Shown: piece after piece, positions 50,909 to 60,514 of the stretch
Position numbering within the stretch: the first letter of the stretch is position 1
Layout: each line of letters opens with the position of its first letter
Source of the DNA: VAZQ01 sp035293945
Lineage (GTDB): Bacteria; Pseudomonadota; Alphaproteobacteria; Rhizobiales; Xanthobacteraceae
Direction of reading: 5' to 3'
Assembly: GCA_035293945.1 (NCBI GenBank)
Contig: DATGLV010000002.1
Coordinates: 210,129 to 274,128 of the forward strand
Length of the DNA stretch: 64,000 nucleotides
Notes under the pieces: generated by a model
What the model was told of the DNA's origin: nothing
The model's input: only the letters and a program-made list of their open reading frames with translations
The model's database searches: none
Program-made: the position numbers and the translations under genes

Positions 50909-51355
50909 ATGTACAAGCAAATTCTGGTTCCGGTCGACCTCGCCGACCCGGAGCTGGCCAAGCCCGCACTCGCGACCGCGGTGATGATGGCCAATCAGTC
51001 TGGCGGCACGATTCGCCTGATCAACATTTTGCCACTCACCCCGGTGATGCTTGCCGAATATGTGCCGGCGGATTTCGAGGCGCAGCAGCGCAAGTCGGCC
51101 GAGGAAGCTCTCACCATCGTCGCTAAGGAAACCGGCATGGAGCCCTCCCGCGTGTCGATGACGGTGCGCCAGGGCGGCATTTATCAGGAGATTCTCGAGG
51201 AAGCCAAGACGATGAAGTCCGATCTCATCGTGATGACCTCGCATCGACCGCAGCGGCCGGCGGTGCGCACCTATTTTCTCGGTTCAAATGCCGGGCACGT
51301 GGTGCGCTACGCGAAATGCTCGGTGCTGGTGGTGCGGCATCGACCCGAGGAGTGA
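50909..51355 (+). CDS. Universal stress protein (UspA family)
   Basis: This 148-aa protein has the Usp fold: MYKQILVPVDLADPELAKPA at the start, SDLIVMTSHRPQRPAVRTYF and FLGSNAGHVVRYAKCSVLVV at the end. The ATP-binding G-2X-G-9X-G(S) motif is only partly kept: the first glycines are replaced but the final GS is present, so nucleotide binding is uncertain. ATG at 50909 is the start. It lies 83 bp after sixA. Regulation not visible. Confidence 0.85.
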   Translation: MYKQILVPVDLADPELAKPALATAVMMANQSGGTIRLINILPLTPVMLAEYVPADFEAQQRKSAEEALTIVAKETGMEPSRVSMTVRQGGIYQEILEEAKTMKSDLIVMTSHRPQRPAVRTYFLGSNAGHVVRYAKCSVLVVRHRPEE

Positions 51356-51393
51356 AAAAGGAGGTCCCAAGGGCCAGGCCGCGCTGCTGCTCC

Positions 51394-52443
51394 TCACTCC
51401 TTCATCACCTCGACCGCGAGCTTCACCACCGATGGCGGGCTTGCATAGATCTCGTTGATCAGCGCTTCGGCCTGGGCCCCGGAGACGGGCCGGACTTCCA
51501 GGTCCTGTCGCTGCGCATCGGCCAGGAACTCGGGATCCGCCACGGTCGCGTCGAAGGCGGCGCGGAGCGCCTTGAGCCGTTCGGCTGGGATTCCGGGCGG
51601 CGCAACGTAAGGCCGCGCCATTGTTTGTCGTGACACGATGAGCTTGAGCGCCGCCTGCTGCTCGCCCTCGGGCGCGACATCGAGGAGCGACGGGACCTCG
51701 GCCAGCTCAGGCAGCTTCTGGCTCGTGAGCTGCAGGGCCACCCTTATGGCTTTGGATTGGTAGAGCTCCTTGTTCCAGGCCATCATGCTCGACCAGGACC
51801 AGCCGCACCGCCCGTCAACCTCCTTGCGGGTAATCGCCAACACCACGTCGGCGGCTGCGTGATAACCAGTGACGACCTTCATGGGTAGATGGAACATCTT
51901 GCGCAGCACGGTTGGAAACACGTCGCTGTCGGCGCCCGCTCCGGTCGAGCCGATCACATAAGGTTTGGTCTGCATGTCGCGCCAAGTCGCAACTCCGCTG
52001 TCTGCGCGAAACGCGCAGACCCCGACCTCGTTCGAAATGCTGCCGAGCCAGCCGTATTTCGCCGCCACATATTGCACACCATCGGTGCGGCCGAGCAGCG
52101 GATCGAGAAAGGCGCCGCGGGAAAATCCGCCGAACACGGAGCCGTCCTTGGGGGCGATGTTGTAGAGATAGTTGGCGGCCTTGATGCTGCCGGCGCCCGG
52201 CATGTTCTGCACCACGATCGACGGATTGCCCGGGATGTGGCGGCCGATGTAGCGGGCGAGCGTGCGGGCATAGAGGTCGTAGCCGCCGCCCGGAGGATAG
52301 CCGATCACGAGCTGGACGGTCTTGCCGGAGTAGAAATCGGCGACTGCATCGGCTGCACGCACCGTATCGCCCAGTGCCGACGCGGCGAGGGCGATCAAGA
52401 TGCTGCACGTCGCCACGCGGCTTCGCTCGAACCGTCTTGTCAT
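51394..52443 (-). CDS. Bug/TctC-type substrate-binding protein 1
   Basis: This 349-aa periplasmic binding protein has a signal peptide ending near TVRAAD (about residue 30) and the Bug landmarks VQLVIGYPPGGGYDLYARTLA, IVVQNMPGAGSIKAANYLYN and APPGIPAERLKALRAAFDAT. Bug proteins feed tripartite tricarboxylate transporters or act as sensors for carboxylates. No TctA or TctB gene is in the window, so this is an orphan receptor, which is common in these genomes. ATG at 52443 is the start. Ligand unknown. Confidence 0.88.
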   Translation of the reverse strand: MTRRFERSRVATCSILIALAASALGDTVRAADAVADFYSGKTVQLVIGYPPGGGYDLYARTLARYIGRHIPGNPSIVVQNMPGAGSIKAANYLYNIAPKDGSVFGGFSRGAFLDPLLGRTDGVQYVAAKYGWLGSISNEVGVCAFRADSGVATWRDMQTKPYVIGSTGAGADSDVFPTVLRKMFHLPMKVVTGYHAAADVVLAITRKEVDGRCGWSWSSMMAWNKELYQSKAIRVALQLTSQKLPELAEVPSLLDVAPEGEQQAALKLIVSRQTMARPYVAPPGIPAERLKALRAAFDATVADPEFLADAQRQDLEVRPVSGAQAEALINEIYASPPSVVKLAVEVMKE

Positions 52444-52589
52444 TGCGACCGCCTTGGATTGCCTGTGCCGGAGGCGCCTGCCCCCGGCGGAGACTCTACC
52501 CTATCGCAGTAGCGGGCGTATCGAGCGCTCGCGGCAGAAGGCAGGCAAGCACCCAAATCGCACCCCACCCATATTGCATCCAACGTGCG

Positions 52590-52625
52590 ACCGGCGCCTG
52601 CTCCGAAAGGAAGCGAGGCGCCGGT
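52590..52625. terminator. Hairpin downstream of signal-less NMT1-like gene
   Basis: ACCGGCGCCT (52590-52599) is perfectly complementary to AGGCGCCGGT (52616-52625), a 10-bp stem with a 16-base loop, 26 bp past the stop of the leftward gene at 52651. No T-tract follows, so factor-independent termination is doubtful. Confidence 0.4.
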
Positions 52626-52650
52626 GCGATCATTCAAGCCGGACAAATCG

Positions 52651-53607
52651 TCAGTGTGTTGCCGCGTGCTCGGGCGCGGTCTTCTCGTAGCCGTGCTTCT
52701 GCACGTTCATGTTGACGAGCTCGTCCGCCGCACAGCCGGACTCCAGGAAGTCCCAGCTCTTCATCCATTCGTAGGTGCGCAAAAGCTCCTCATGCGGGAT
52801 CGGGGCCGGATCAACCACCAGGATGCGGCTCTCGCGCAGGTCATCGATGGTGAGCTTGCCAATCTCCGGGTCCTTGGCTTTGTGGTAGTCTATGAAATAG
52901 TGCATGTAGGAGCGCTTGTTGGCATTGATGCGCTTGACCGCCTCACGCACTGCCCGATTGAACGCGCTGTAGGTCTCCGCGTCGACGCGCTCGGAGGCAA
53001 CCTCGGTGCCGTGATGAAAAGCGGCGATGACCATGCGGCAGCCCTTCTTCTCGGCCAGCGAAATGTAGGGCTCGGTCAATGTCGTTGCCTCGATCCCGCC
53101 GCTCATGAGCAAATCGAACCGATACTTGGAGCCGTTGGGCAAGCGGCCGAGCTTGATCAGATCGCGGGGAAGGAAGCCTTCCAGCATCTGCAAGGTCAGA
53201 TAATGCGTGCCGAAGAAGAAGGGCACGCCGATCTGCCGATTGGCGAGCTGTTGCGGCGTCTGCACCGGCGAATCGCCGCGCACCACCAGCGCCGCGTAGC
53301 TCACGATCGAACGCCGGCCGACCTGCCGGCTCTTCACTTTGGTGGCTTCGACGCGCGAATAGTTCCCCCATTCGCAGGCATTGTAGAGATCGGCCTTGCC
53401 TTCCTCGAGCAGCTTGCCGTGGCTCGCAAATCGCGGTGCATCCTTGTGACTCGTGACGTGGAGCTGCGGGCTCTTGTCGACATCCTTGTCACGGTCCGCC
53501 CACTCGATGGCGAGCCCTTCTTTCTCGAACAGACCCTCATCGTAAGCGACGAGCTCCGCCAGACCTTGGAACGGAGCGGTCGTTTCCAACACCAGCTTCT
53601 TCAGCAT
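52651..53607 (-). CDS. NMT1/THI5-like protein without signal peptide, copy 1
   Basis: This 318-aa protein follows the type II periplasmic binding fold of NMT1/THI5-like proteins: LAELVAYDEGLFEKEGL near residue 15-30, SYAALVVRGDSPVQTPQQLA and QIGVPFFFGTHYLTLQMLEG. It begins directly with the first beta strand (MLKKLVLET), so it has no signal peptide and would stay in the cytoplasm, where it could be an enzyme or chaperone. The ribosome site is AAGGAGAA upstream. It has a paralogue at 62.99 kb. Function is not established. Confidence 0.75.
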   Translation of the reverse strand: MLKKLVLETTAPFQGLAELVAYDEGLFEKEGLAIEWADRDKDVDKSPQLHVTSHKDAPRFASHGKLLEEGKADLYNACEWGNYSRVEATKVKSRQVGRRSIVSYAALVVRGDSPVQTPQQLANRQIGVPFFFGTHYLTLQMLEGFLPRDLIKLGRLPNGSKYRFDLLMSGGIEATTLTEPYISLAEKKGCRMVIAAFHHGTEVASERVDAETYSAFNRAVREAVKRINANKRSYMHYFIDYHKAKDPEIGKLTIDDLRESRILVVDPAPIPHEELLRTYEWMKSWDFLESGCAADELVNMNVQKHGYEKTAPEHAATH

Positions 53608-53933
53608 GGAGAGATTCTCCTTCTCCTTTCATCGGCGGCGCCGGCAATCTCGAAATGGCGGGCGTCGGAGATGCGATGGCGGCCTTAATTCGGCTCGAAC
53701 GCCCAACGTATGGCCAGGGCGCGGCGGATATCGGGCAGGCGAGGGTCGTAGCAAGCGCCGCGCGGCGGGCCAAAGCAGCTTGACCACGCCATCTCAACGC
53801 CGGGGGCGCCTGAAGGTCAATTTCGGCGGCAGGAAAGTTTGCCTATCGTGGCCTTACCCTAGCCGGTCCCATGCTCCCCGAAGGAAAGCCTTCCTAGGTC
53901 TCGCCTCATGATTTGCATTTGCGCCTGGGGTTC
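53608..53933. other. Gene-free stretch of 326 bp
   Basis: The only clear feature is the ribosome site of the leftward NMT1-like gene at its left end (GAAAGGAGAAGGAG on the minus strand). No riboswitch, small gene or terminator was recognised. A promoter for the NMT1-like gene must be here or upstream. Confidence 0.6.
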
Positions 53934-54932
53934 TCATTCGAGCTTCACACCGGCGGCCTTGATCACCTTGTCCCAACGCTCGACGTCCGCATGCATGTAG
54001 GCGGCGGCCGCCTCCGCGGTGCCGCCGATGAGCTCACCCGACCAATCGGCGAGATGGGGAAGCATTTCCGGTTGATGCAGCGCTTCGTTGATGTCGGCAT
54101 TGATCTTGTCGACGATCGCTCGCGGCGTCTTCGGCGGCGCCACGACCGCGTACCAGGCGGCCGATTCGAAGCCGGGCAGCGTCTCCGCGATGGTGGGCAC
54201 GTCGGGAAGCGAAGCCATGCGGGTCGGCGTGGCGACCGCAAGCAGGCGCAGCTGCCCGCTTTTCACCAATGCGAGCGAGACGCCGAGATTGTCGAACATA
54301 AGGTCGACATTGCCGGCGACCAGATCAGCCAACGCCGGCGCCGAGCCCCGATACGGAACGTGCTGCAGCTTCACGCCCGCCATCATCTGGAACATTTCCG
54401 AGGTGAGGTGCGAGGTCGTGCCGTTGCCCTGGGTGGCGGACGTCACCTTACCGGGACGGGCGCGCGCCAGCGCGATCACTTCCGGCACGTTGTGGGGAGG
54501 AAACTTCGCGTTGACCACCAGCGCGTTCGGCACGCGCACCATCACCACAATGGGCACGAACTGGGTGGGATCGAAATTGAGCTTGGGGTAGAGATTCTGA
54601 TTGATGACCAGCGGCGGGGGCGGTGAAGCCAACAGGGTGTAGCCGTCGGGCTCGGCCTTGAACGCAGCCTCGGCCCCGATATTGCCGCCCGCACCGGTGC
54701 GATTCTCGATGATGACCGGCTGACCCCATTTGCGTGAAAGCAGGTCACCGACCACCCGCGGCACAATATCGGCGGTGCCACCCGCCGGGAACGGCACGAT
54801 TATGCGGACCGCATGGGTGGGAAATTCCTGCGCCCCCGAGGGCGAGAGGCAAAGCCCCAGGGTCGCCAAGGCGAGCAACGCCACGGCCCGGAGCCGGCGC
54901 AAGATCGGGGAAATGGGCTCTCGTTGGTGCAT
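53934..54932 (-). CDS. Bug/TctC-type substrate-binding protein 2
   Basis: This 332-aa binding protein has a signal peptide (RAVALLALATLGLCLSPSGA) and Bug landmarks VRIIVPFPAGGTADIVPRVV, IIENRTGAGGNIGAEAAFKA, HVPYRGSAPALADLVAGNVD and AVVAPPKTPRAIVDKINADI. I chose ATG at 54932; the longer frame adds an unlikely N terminus. It is orphan, like the other three. The ligand is unknown. Confidence 0.88.
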   Translation of the reverse strand: MHQREPISPILRRLRAVALLALATLGLCLSPSGAQEFPTHAVRIIVPFPAGGTADIVPRVVGDLLSRKWGQPVIIENRTGAGGNIGAEAAFKAEPDGYTLLASPPPPLVINQNLYPKLNFDPTQFVPIVVMVRVPNALVVNAKFPPHNVPEVIALARARPGKVTSATQGNGTTSHLTSEMFQMMAGVKLQHVPYRGSAPALADLVAGNVDLMFDNLGVSLALVKSGQLRLLAVATPTRMASLPDVPTIAETLPGFESAAWYAVVAPPKTPRAIVDKINADINEALHQPEMLPHLADWSGELIGGTAEAAAAYMHADVERWDKVIKAAGVKLE

Positions 54933-55241
54933 GTCGCGTCCCGCTTGACACCCGACCGGGGGCGGATTCCTCAAGTCTCGCACCTGTTTCGGGCACGTAA
55001 GAGGCGAAAACCTGTGGCCACAAGCCTCACCCCATTCGACAGGGCGGGTCGCCGGCCCGCCCACGATTGATGCGCTTAAAGCGTCTTGAAGTCGACAATT
55101 CTATCGCCCATCTGTTCCAGGCCAGTCGAGCGGACGCCGTTCCTTGTCGCATCGCCCAGAGGATGGACATCGGATCGCGGGATGACAGCCGGGACATGTC
55201 GGCTCGGGCATGGCATTCGAAGCGCAACACGAGGCACTTTA

Positions 55242-55673
55242 ATGTCTAGCCAATCCCGCCATCAACGGACTCGTCGTTTTCTGCGTGCTACCGCTCTGGG
55301 CACGATTGTCGGCACGATCCTAGCTTGGACCGGCGTCGCCTCGGCCGCGAACACCGCTCCCGTCCACAACATCTATGATGGCGACTGGAGCGTGCTGATC
55401 ATGACCAAGACAGGATCCTGCGACGCCAGTTACCGGTACGGCGTCCAGATTATGGACGGGAACGTCATCTACAACGGAGGCGGTCCGATCACGATGCAGG
55501 GCCGTGTCACTCCGAAGGGCGCGGTCCGGGTGATTGTCCAGGCCGGCAGTCAATGGGCGGACGGCTCCGGCAAGCTTACACGCAACCAGGGCGGAGGCGT
55601 TTGGAAGGGCCAGGGTGCGACCACCGCCTGCGCCGGCACCTGGTACGCGGAACGCCGCGTGGACCAGAACTAG
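55242..55673 (+). CDS. Small secreted two-Cys protein, copy 1
   Basis: This 143-aa protein has a signal peptide ending near GVASAANT (about residue 41) and a mature domain beginning YDGDWSVLIMTKTGSCDASY. Two Cys (in GSCD and TACAG) could form a disulphide. The family is common in Bradyrhizobium but uncharacterised, as far as I know. ATG at 55242 has GAGG upstream. A clear paralogue is at 58.85 kb; the two flank the patatin and hydrolase-OsmC genes. Role unknown. Confidence 0.75.
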   Translation: MSSQSRHQRTRRFLRATALGTIVGTILAWTGVASAANTAPVHNIYDGDWSVLIMTKTGSCDASYRYGVQIMDGNVIYNGGGPITMQGRVTPKGAVRVIVQAGSQWADGSGKLTRNQGGGVWKGQGATTACAGTWYAERRVDQN

Positions 55674-55839
55674 ACCTGATTCGTCGATAAGCAGCCAATT
55701 TGTCGCGAGCGGAGGTGCGGGGGTGTTTCTGCTGTTGCGGATCGCTCCCGTGGGATGTATCGGCGTATCATCCGGTTCCAGTTGACATCGCTCCCGTGGA
55801 TGCTTCCCGCTTTGGTGCGGAACAAAGGCTGCTCGAACC

Positions 55840-57117
55840 ATGCGCGCATCTTCTAACTCCGCCCGCAGCATCGCGGTGGCAGGCCTGACGGTCTGTGCAT
55901 TTCTGCTGGCACAGCTGCCGCTGGGGCTTCGTTCGGTGGAGGCCGCCCCTCAAACCGGGACCACGCCCGCGCCTGCTGCGACGAAGCCAGTTGTAAGCAA
56001 GCCGAGACAGAAGGCTCCCGCGGCCAAAGCACTGCCTAGGCCGAGCCCGCCGGCTGCTGCCGCAAGCGCACCGCCGACACGGCCCACGTTCAGCTCGGAG
56101 GATGAGGCGGAGGCCACAGTCCTCGGCATTGCCGACGTCCGGGCTTGGGCCGATTCCGAGGACGAGTTCGCGCGCCTGCTGCCGAAGGCGGAAGGCCCTT
56201 GGCTTGCGATGTCGGGCGGCGGCTCCGACGGCGCCTATGCGGCCGGGCTATTGGTCGGCATGAGCCAAGCCGGCTCCCGCCCGGAATTCGCCGTGGTGAC
56301 CGGCGCCAGCATCGGCGCATTGATCGCGCCTTATGCATTCCTGGGGTCGCGCTACGACGGCGATCTGCAGGATCAATTTACGACCGTTACGGCCGGCGAC
56401 ATTTTCGAAGACCGCGCGACCGGCGATAGCTTGATGGATTCCTGGCCGCTCAAGCGCACGATCGAAAAGCGCGTCACCCCGCAGCTCCTCGCCGACATCG
56501 CGGCCGAGCACCGCCGCGGACGGCGACTTTTGGTGGTGACCACAAATCTCGACGCCGGCCGCCCCGTGGTTTGGAACATGGGCGCAATCGCCGAGCGTGG
56601 CGACGACAAGGCGCTGGATCTGTTCCGTCGCGTCCTGCTCGCCTCCGCCAGCATCCCGGGCATCTTCCCACCGGTGACGATCACCGCCGATTCGCAAGGC
56701 CGGGAGATCACGGAGCTGTATAATGACGGCACAATCACAGCGCCATTCTTCATCGCGCCGGTGCCGGTGCTGTCGGGAACCGGGACCGTGCACCTGCCGA
56801 CCAACCAGCTCTATGTGATCGCCAACGCCAAGCTAACGCAAGATTTCGAGATGACGACGCCACAGCAGACCGCCGTCGTGCTGGGCCGCTCGATCTCATT
56901 GGCGTTGCAAGCCGGTTTGCGCATCGAGCTTCTGCTTACGCTCGAGGCCGCGCAAAAGCAGGGCTGGGGCCTGAAAGTCGCGCAGATCGATCCGGAGTTC
57001 CAACACCCTTCACGCGGAGCCTTCGACCCCGACTACATGAAGGCCCTGTTCGACTTCGCGCTCGAGAAGGCCAAGAAGGGCAACGTGTTCGAGACCGTCG
57101 TGGCCGAACAGCATTGA
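55840..57117 (+). CDS. Secreted patatin-like phospholipase
   Basis: This 425-aa protein has a signal peptide (SIAVAGLTVCAFLLAQLPLG) and a Pro/Ala linker. The patatin domain has the oxyanion loop SGGGSDGAYAAGLL near residue 125, the nucleophile GASIGAL with Ser about 157, and the catalytic Asp in YNDGT around 296, where DGG/A is more usual. It should hydrolyse acyl esters of lipids in the periplasm or outside the cell. ATG at 55840 is the start. It lies 166 bp after the small secreted protein. Confidence 0.85.
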   Translation: MRASSNSARSIAVAGLTVCAFLLAQLPLGLRSVEAAPQTGTTPAPAATKPVVSKPRQKAPAAKALPRPSPPAAAASAPPTRPTFSSEDEAEATVLGIADVRAWADSEDEFARLLPKAEGPWLAMSGGGSDGAYAAGLLVGMSQAGSRPEFAVVTGASIGALIAPYAFLGSRYDGDLQDQFTTVTAGDIFEDRATGDSLMDSWPLKRTIEKRVTPQLLADIAAEHRRGRRLLVVTTNLDAGRPVVWNMGAIAERGDDKALDLFRRVLLASASIPGIFPPVTITADSQGREITELYNDGTITAPFFIAPVPVLSGTGTVHLPTNQLYVIANAKLTQDFEMTTPQQTAVVLGRSISLALQAGLRIELLLTLEAAQKQGWGLKVAQIDPEFQHPSRGAFDPDYMKALFDFALEKAKKGNVFETVVAEQH

Positions 57118-57249
57118 TCGTCGTCCCCGCTGTGCGGATCAGCCGGCATCAGCCAGTGCCCCTTCTCCGAAGTTCGTGAGACATCGTCGCACCCGCTGCA
57201 CGAAGATTGGAAGCAAAGGGGCACTAGCAAGCATTCGATTTGAAGCCCC

Positions 57250-58494
57250 TTAGGGCGCTTTCGGCACTTCAAATCGGCGGCACAGGCGGGTCGCGATCTC
57301 GATCTCCGACGTCAGCGTGCGATGGACCGGGCACTTTTCGGCGATCTCGAGAAGACGCGCCCGCATTTCATCATCAAGCGTGCCCTCGAGCACGAGGCCC
57401 CGCTCGATGTGATCGATCTTTCCTTCACGTGTCTCGCAACGGGCACAATCCGCCGCATGGATCTTGGCGTGCGTGAGCCTCACAGTCACACGATCGAGCG
57501 GCAGCCCCTTGCGCTCGGCGTAAAGCCGCAGCGTCATGGCGGTGCAGGCGCCAAGTGAAGCGAGCAAAAGATCGTAAGGGTTAGGCCCGCTGTTGCCGCC
57601 GCCGACATCGACCGGCTCGTCAGCGATGAGGTGGTGCGCCCCGGTTCTGATCTCCTGCTGCAGATGCCCTTGTCGGGTCTCGCGCACGATCACCACGCCG
57701 GCGGGGAGTTGATCCGCTGCCAGGGGCGGTGGCGCCGTGTCGAGATAACGCTCGGCCCAAGCGGCAATCACGTTGGCCACGTAGGCAGCATCACTCCGCC
57801 GGCTTAAGAGATGATCGGCATCGGCGAGCGACACGAAGCTCTTAGGGTGCCGCGCGGCCGCGAAAATGCGGCTGGCGTTGTCGATGCCCACGATCTCGTC
57901 CGTCGGCGAATGGAATATCAACAGCGCCTTGCGCAAGACCGCAACGCGCCCGCTCAGCGCCTGCTCGGCAACATCGTCCAGGAACTCGCGGCGGATGCGG
58001 AACGGCCGGCCGGCGAGCGCAACCTCCACCTCGCCGCGTGCGCCGATCTCTTCGATCTTGTCCTTGAAGACTCCGGTGACATGCGCGGGATCGGAAGGCG
58101 CCGCGATGGTGACCACCGCACGCGTCTCCGGCATTGCGGCGGCGGCCGCCAGGACGGCGGCGCCGCCCAGGCTGTGGCCGATGAGGATCGTGGGTGCCCG
58201 CCGTTCTCGGCGCAGCTCATCGGCCGCGGAGATCAGATCGGCAATATTGGAGGAGAAGGTCGTGTTGGCGAACTCCCCTTCGCTCGATCCGAGACCGGTG
58301 AAGTCGAAGCGGAGGACCGCAATCCCGAGCGCAGTCAATCCCTCGGCGATTCGCCTGGCGGCGTGCACGTCCTTGCCGCAGGTGAAGCAATGGGCAAAGA
58401 GCGCGTAGGCGCGTGCCTCGCCCTCCGGCTTGTCGAGGAGGCCCGACAAGCGCAGCCCCTCGGCATTGAAGAAATCGAAACGCTCCGCAGGCAT
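57250..58494 (-). CDS. Alpha/beta hydrolase fused to OsmC domain
   Basis: This 414-aa protein joins two enzymes. The N-terminal hydrolase (about 1-250) has the nucleophile elbow IGHSLGGAAV with Ser108 and a late ADADHLLSR His. The C-terminal OsmC domain (about 265-414) has SLGACTAMTLRLYA and CPVHRTL, the two Cys typical of OsmC-type peroxiredoxins that reduce organic hydroperoxides. This fusion is known in proteobacteria. ATG at 58494 is the start. It converges with the patatin gene. Combined ester cleavage and peroxide repair is a reasonable role. Confidence 0.88.
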   Translation of the reverse strand: MPAERFDFFNAEGLRLSGLLDKPEGEARAYALFAHCFTCGKDVHAARRIAEGLTALGIAVLRFDFTGLGSSEGEFANTTFSSNIADLISAADELRRERRAPTILIGHSLGGAAVLAAAAAMPETRAVVTIAAPSDPAHVTGVFKDKIEEIGARGEVEVALAGRPFRIRREFLDDVAEQALSGRVAVLRKALLIFHSPTDEIVGIDNASRIFAAARHPKSFVSLADADHLLSRRSDAAYVANVIAAWAERYLDTAPPPLAADQLPAGVVIVRETRQGHLQQEIRTGAHHLIADEPVDVGGGNSGPNPYDLLLASLGACTAMTLRLYAERKGLPLDRVTVRLTHAKIHAADCARCETREGKIDHIERGLVLEGTLDDEMRARLLEIAEKCPVHRTLTSEIEIATRLCRRFEVPKAP

Positions 58495-58845
58495 TCGCCG
58501 AGCTCCCCATTTCGCGGACGATCCGCCTTAGCGCGGATAATTTTTTCGCGGTTTCCGCTCTTGCGCCCCCTCTGCTTGGTCTCGCCCGCCTGCGGGCGAG
58601 AGCGGCGGCGAGCCCAGCAATCTCCTATTTATAATTTGTTAGCAAAAGCGGCATCCGTCCTGCCGGATAGATCAGGAGCGACCGCCAGCTGGCGCGGTGA
58701 CCCACTACCTCCATCAACGGTATTTGAACCTATTTCGACCATAAAGCGACGAAGGGGCAGGACGGGGGCTCACCGAGCTTTTCAATCGCCGTCAGCCACC
58801 CGAGCAACCTGGCCAGCGAAGGCCGGCAGAGACAGGATGAGGCAC
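58495..58845. other. Gene-free stretch of 351 bp
   Basis: This gap separates the hydrolase-OsmC gene and the second small secreted protein, which are divergent. It contains an AT-rich patch around 58622-58642 (TATTTATAATTTGTTAGC) that may be a promoter. No box or small gene was recognised. Confidence 0.5.
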
Positions 58846-59232
58846 ATGACGAAGTCGCGCAACCGCAGTTTCAACCGCGCCGCTCTGGCGGTGATCGCCA
58901 TCTCGTTTGCATCCGCGCTTGGCGCGACGCGGCCGGCAGTAGCGGCCCCGAATTATGACGGCCTCTGGAGCGTGGTGATCATGACCGAGAAGGGCACGTG
59001 CGATCGCGCCTATCGGTATCCGGTCCGCATCGCCAACGGCCAAGTGCAGAATGATGGCCCGAGCCTCATCAATGTTTCCGGCCGCGTTGGCGGCAACGGC
59101 GCCGTGAAAGTGCTGGTCAGCGCCGGCGACCAGAGCGCGACCGGCACCGGACGCCTCTCCGGCAAGGTCGGCGCGGGCCAGTGGAGCGGCGGCGAGTGTG
59201 CAGGTCACTGGCAAGCCGAGCGCCGCGACTGA
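58846..59232 (+). CDS. Small secreted two-Cys protein, copy 2
   Basis: This 128-aa protein is a paralogue of the protein at 55.24 kb. A signal peptide ends near RPAVAAPN (about residue 33); the mature part starts YDGLWSVVIMTEKGTCDRAY and continues with a similar Gly-rich beta pattern, with Cys in GTCD and GECAG. I chose ATG at 58846 with GATGAGG upstream; ATG at 58837 is also in frame. Pairing with the first copy suggests a shared envelope function. Confidence 0.72.
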   Translation: MTKSRNRSFNRAALAVIAISFASALGATRPAVAAPNYDGLWSVVIMTEKGTCDRAYRYPVRIANGQVQNDGPSLINVSGRVGGNGAVKVLVSAGDQSATGTGRLSGKVGAGQWSGGECAGHWQAERRD

Positions 59233-59433
59233 TCCTTCGCGGGCGCGCCTGCAAGACATTCCAGGGTTAGGATTGCGCGCGGGTAGAAATGCCGGCGCGC
59301 AATTGCATGTGCTGCTAACGCGTATTGCGCATGCCCCGCTTTTCGCGACCGTTTCTTCCGGGAACCTGCGCCAATGACTCTGTTGGCTCCTCAGTGTTGA
59401 CGGCCGATAATCCTCCCGGTCACGGAGGACGGC

Positions 59434-60411
59434 ATGACAGCGTTGCTGAGGACAATCGCCTTAATCGCAAGCCTGGCCGGCATAGGGGGCGCGGGCGCGC
59501 AGGAATTTCCGGGGCGCCCGATAACCATGATCGTGCCCTTTCCGCCCGGCGGCGCCGTCGATCCGGTCGCGCGTATCCTCGCCGAGCGGATGAAGGTGGC
59601 GCTCGGACAGAGCATCGTGGTCGAGAACGTGGCGAGCGGTGGTAACGGCATTCTCGGCGTCGGCCGCGTCGCCCGCGCCACGCCCGACGGCACCACCATC
59701 GGTTTCGGCAATTGGAGCACCAACGTGGTCAACGGCGCGATTTATCCGCTGCCCTACGACCTGCTCTCTGACCTCGAGCCCATCGCGGAGGTCGCCACAA
59801 CCCCGCAGGTGATCGTCTCGCGAAAGGGCCTGCCGGCGCAGACCCTGTCCGAATTGATCGCGTGGCTCAAGGCACATCCGGGTGAAGCATCGCTTGGCAC
59901 CGTCGGGAACGGCAGCGCGACCCATATCGCCGGATTATTCTTCCAAAAGCTCACCGACACGCATGTCCTGCTGGTGCCCTATCGGGGTGCGGCGCAGGCC
60001 ATGCAGGATATCTTGGCCGGCCAGCTCGATCTGATGATGCCGCAGGCGACGCTGGCGCTGCCGCAAGCGCGCGCCGGCACCATCCGTGCTTATGCGGTCA
60101 TGGCGAAGACACGACTTGCCTCCGCTCCGGAAATTCCGACCGTGGATGAAGGCGGCGCGCCGGGCCTTTATCTCTCGACCTGGTCGGGCCTGTGGGCGCC
60201 AAAGGGCACGCCGCCGGCCGTCATCGCGAGGTTCGAGGCTGCGGCCCGAGAGGCGCTCGCCGATCCCGCGGTGCGCGATCACCTCGGCCAGCTCGGCCAG
60301 GACGTGCCACCGCCCGATCAGCAGACGCCGCGCGGCCTGGGCAAGCTGCAGCGCGCAGAAATCGACAAATGGTGGCCGATCATCAAGGCAGCCGGCATCA
60401 AAGGGGAGTAG
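59434..60411 (+). CDS. Bug/TctC-type substrate-binding protein 3
   Basis: This 325-aa binding protein has a short signal peptide (TIALIASLAGIGGAGA) and landmarks ITMIVPFPPGGAVDPVARIL, IVVENVASGGNGILGVGRVA, LVPYRGAAQAMQDILAGQLD and LWAPKGTPPAVIARFEAAA. ATG at 59434 has GGAGGAC upstream. It is followed 103 bp later by a second Bug gene in the same direction, so the pair may be co-transcribed. No transporter genes are adjacent. Confidence 0.88.
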   Translation: MTALLRTIALIASLAGIGGAGAQEFPGRPITMIVPFPPGGAVDPVARILAERMKVALGQSIVVENVASGGNGILGVGRVARATPDGTTIGFGNWSTNVVNGAIYPLPYDLLSDLEPIAEVATTPQVIVSRKGLPAQTLSELIAWLKAHPGEASLGTVGNGSATHIAGLFFQKLTDTHVLLVPYRGAAQAMQDILAGQLDLMMPQATLALPQARAGTIRAYAVMAKTRLASAPEIPTVDEGGAPGLYLSTWSGLWAPKGTPPAVIARFEAAAREALADPAVRDHLGQLGQDVPPPDQQTPRGLGKLQRAEIDKWWPIIKAAGIKGE

Positions 60412-60514
60412 GATCGAGCCACTTTGTTGCAAGGCTTCTCGCCTTCATTGCCTCCCTGAAGAAAGATGTGGATGGCCGAGGACGGGCCCGGCCACGACTC
60501 CTGCAGAGGCATCG

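Noticed and set aside
53608..53933. Possible thiamine riboswitch before the NMT1-like gene
   Set aside because: THI5-like genes can carry one, but I found no recognisable conserved TPP core sequence.
55320..55871. 183-codon frame on the minus strand
   Set aside because: It is antisense to the small secreted protein, which has a signal peptide and a paralogue.
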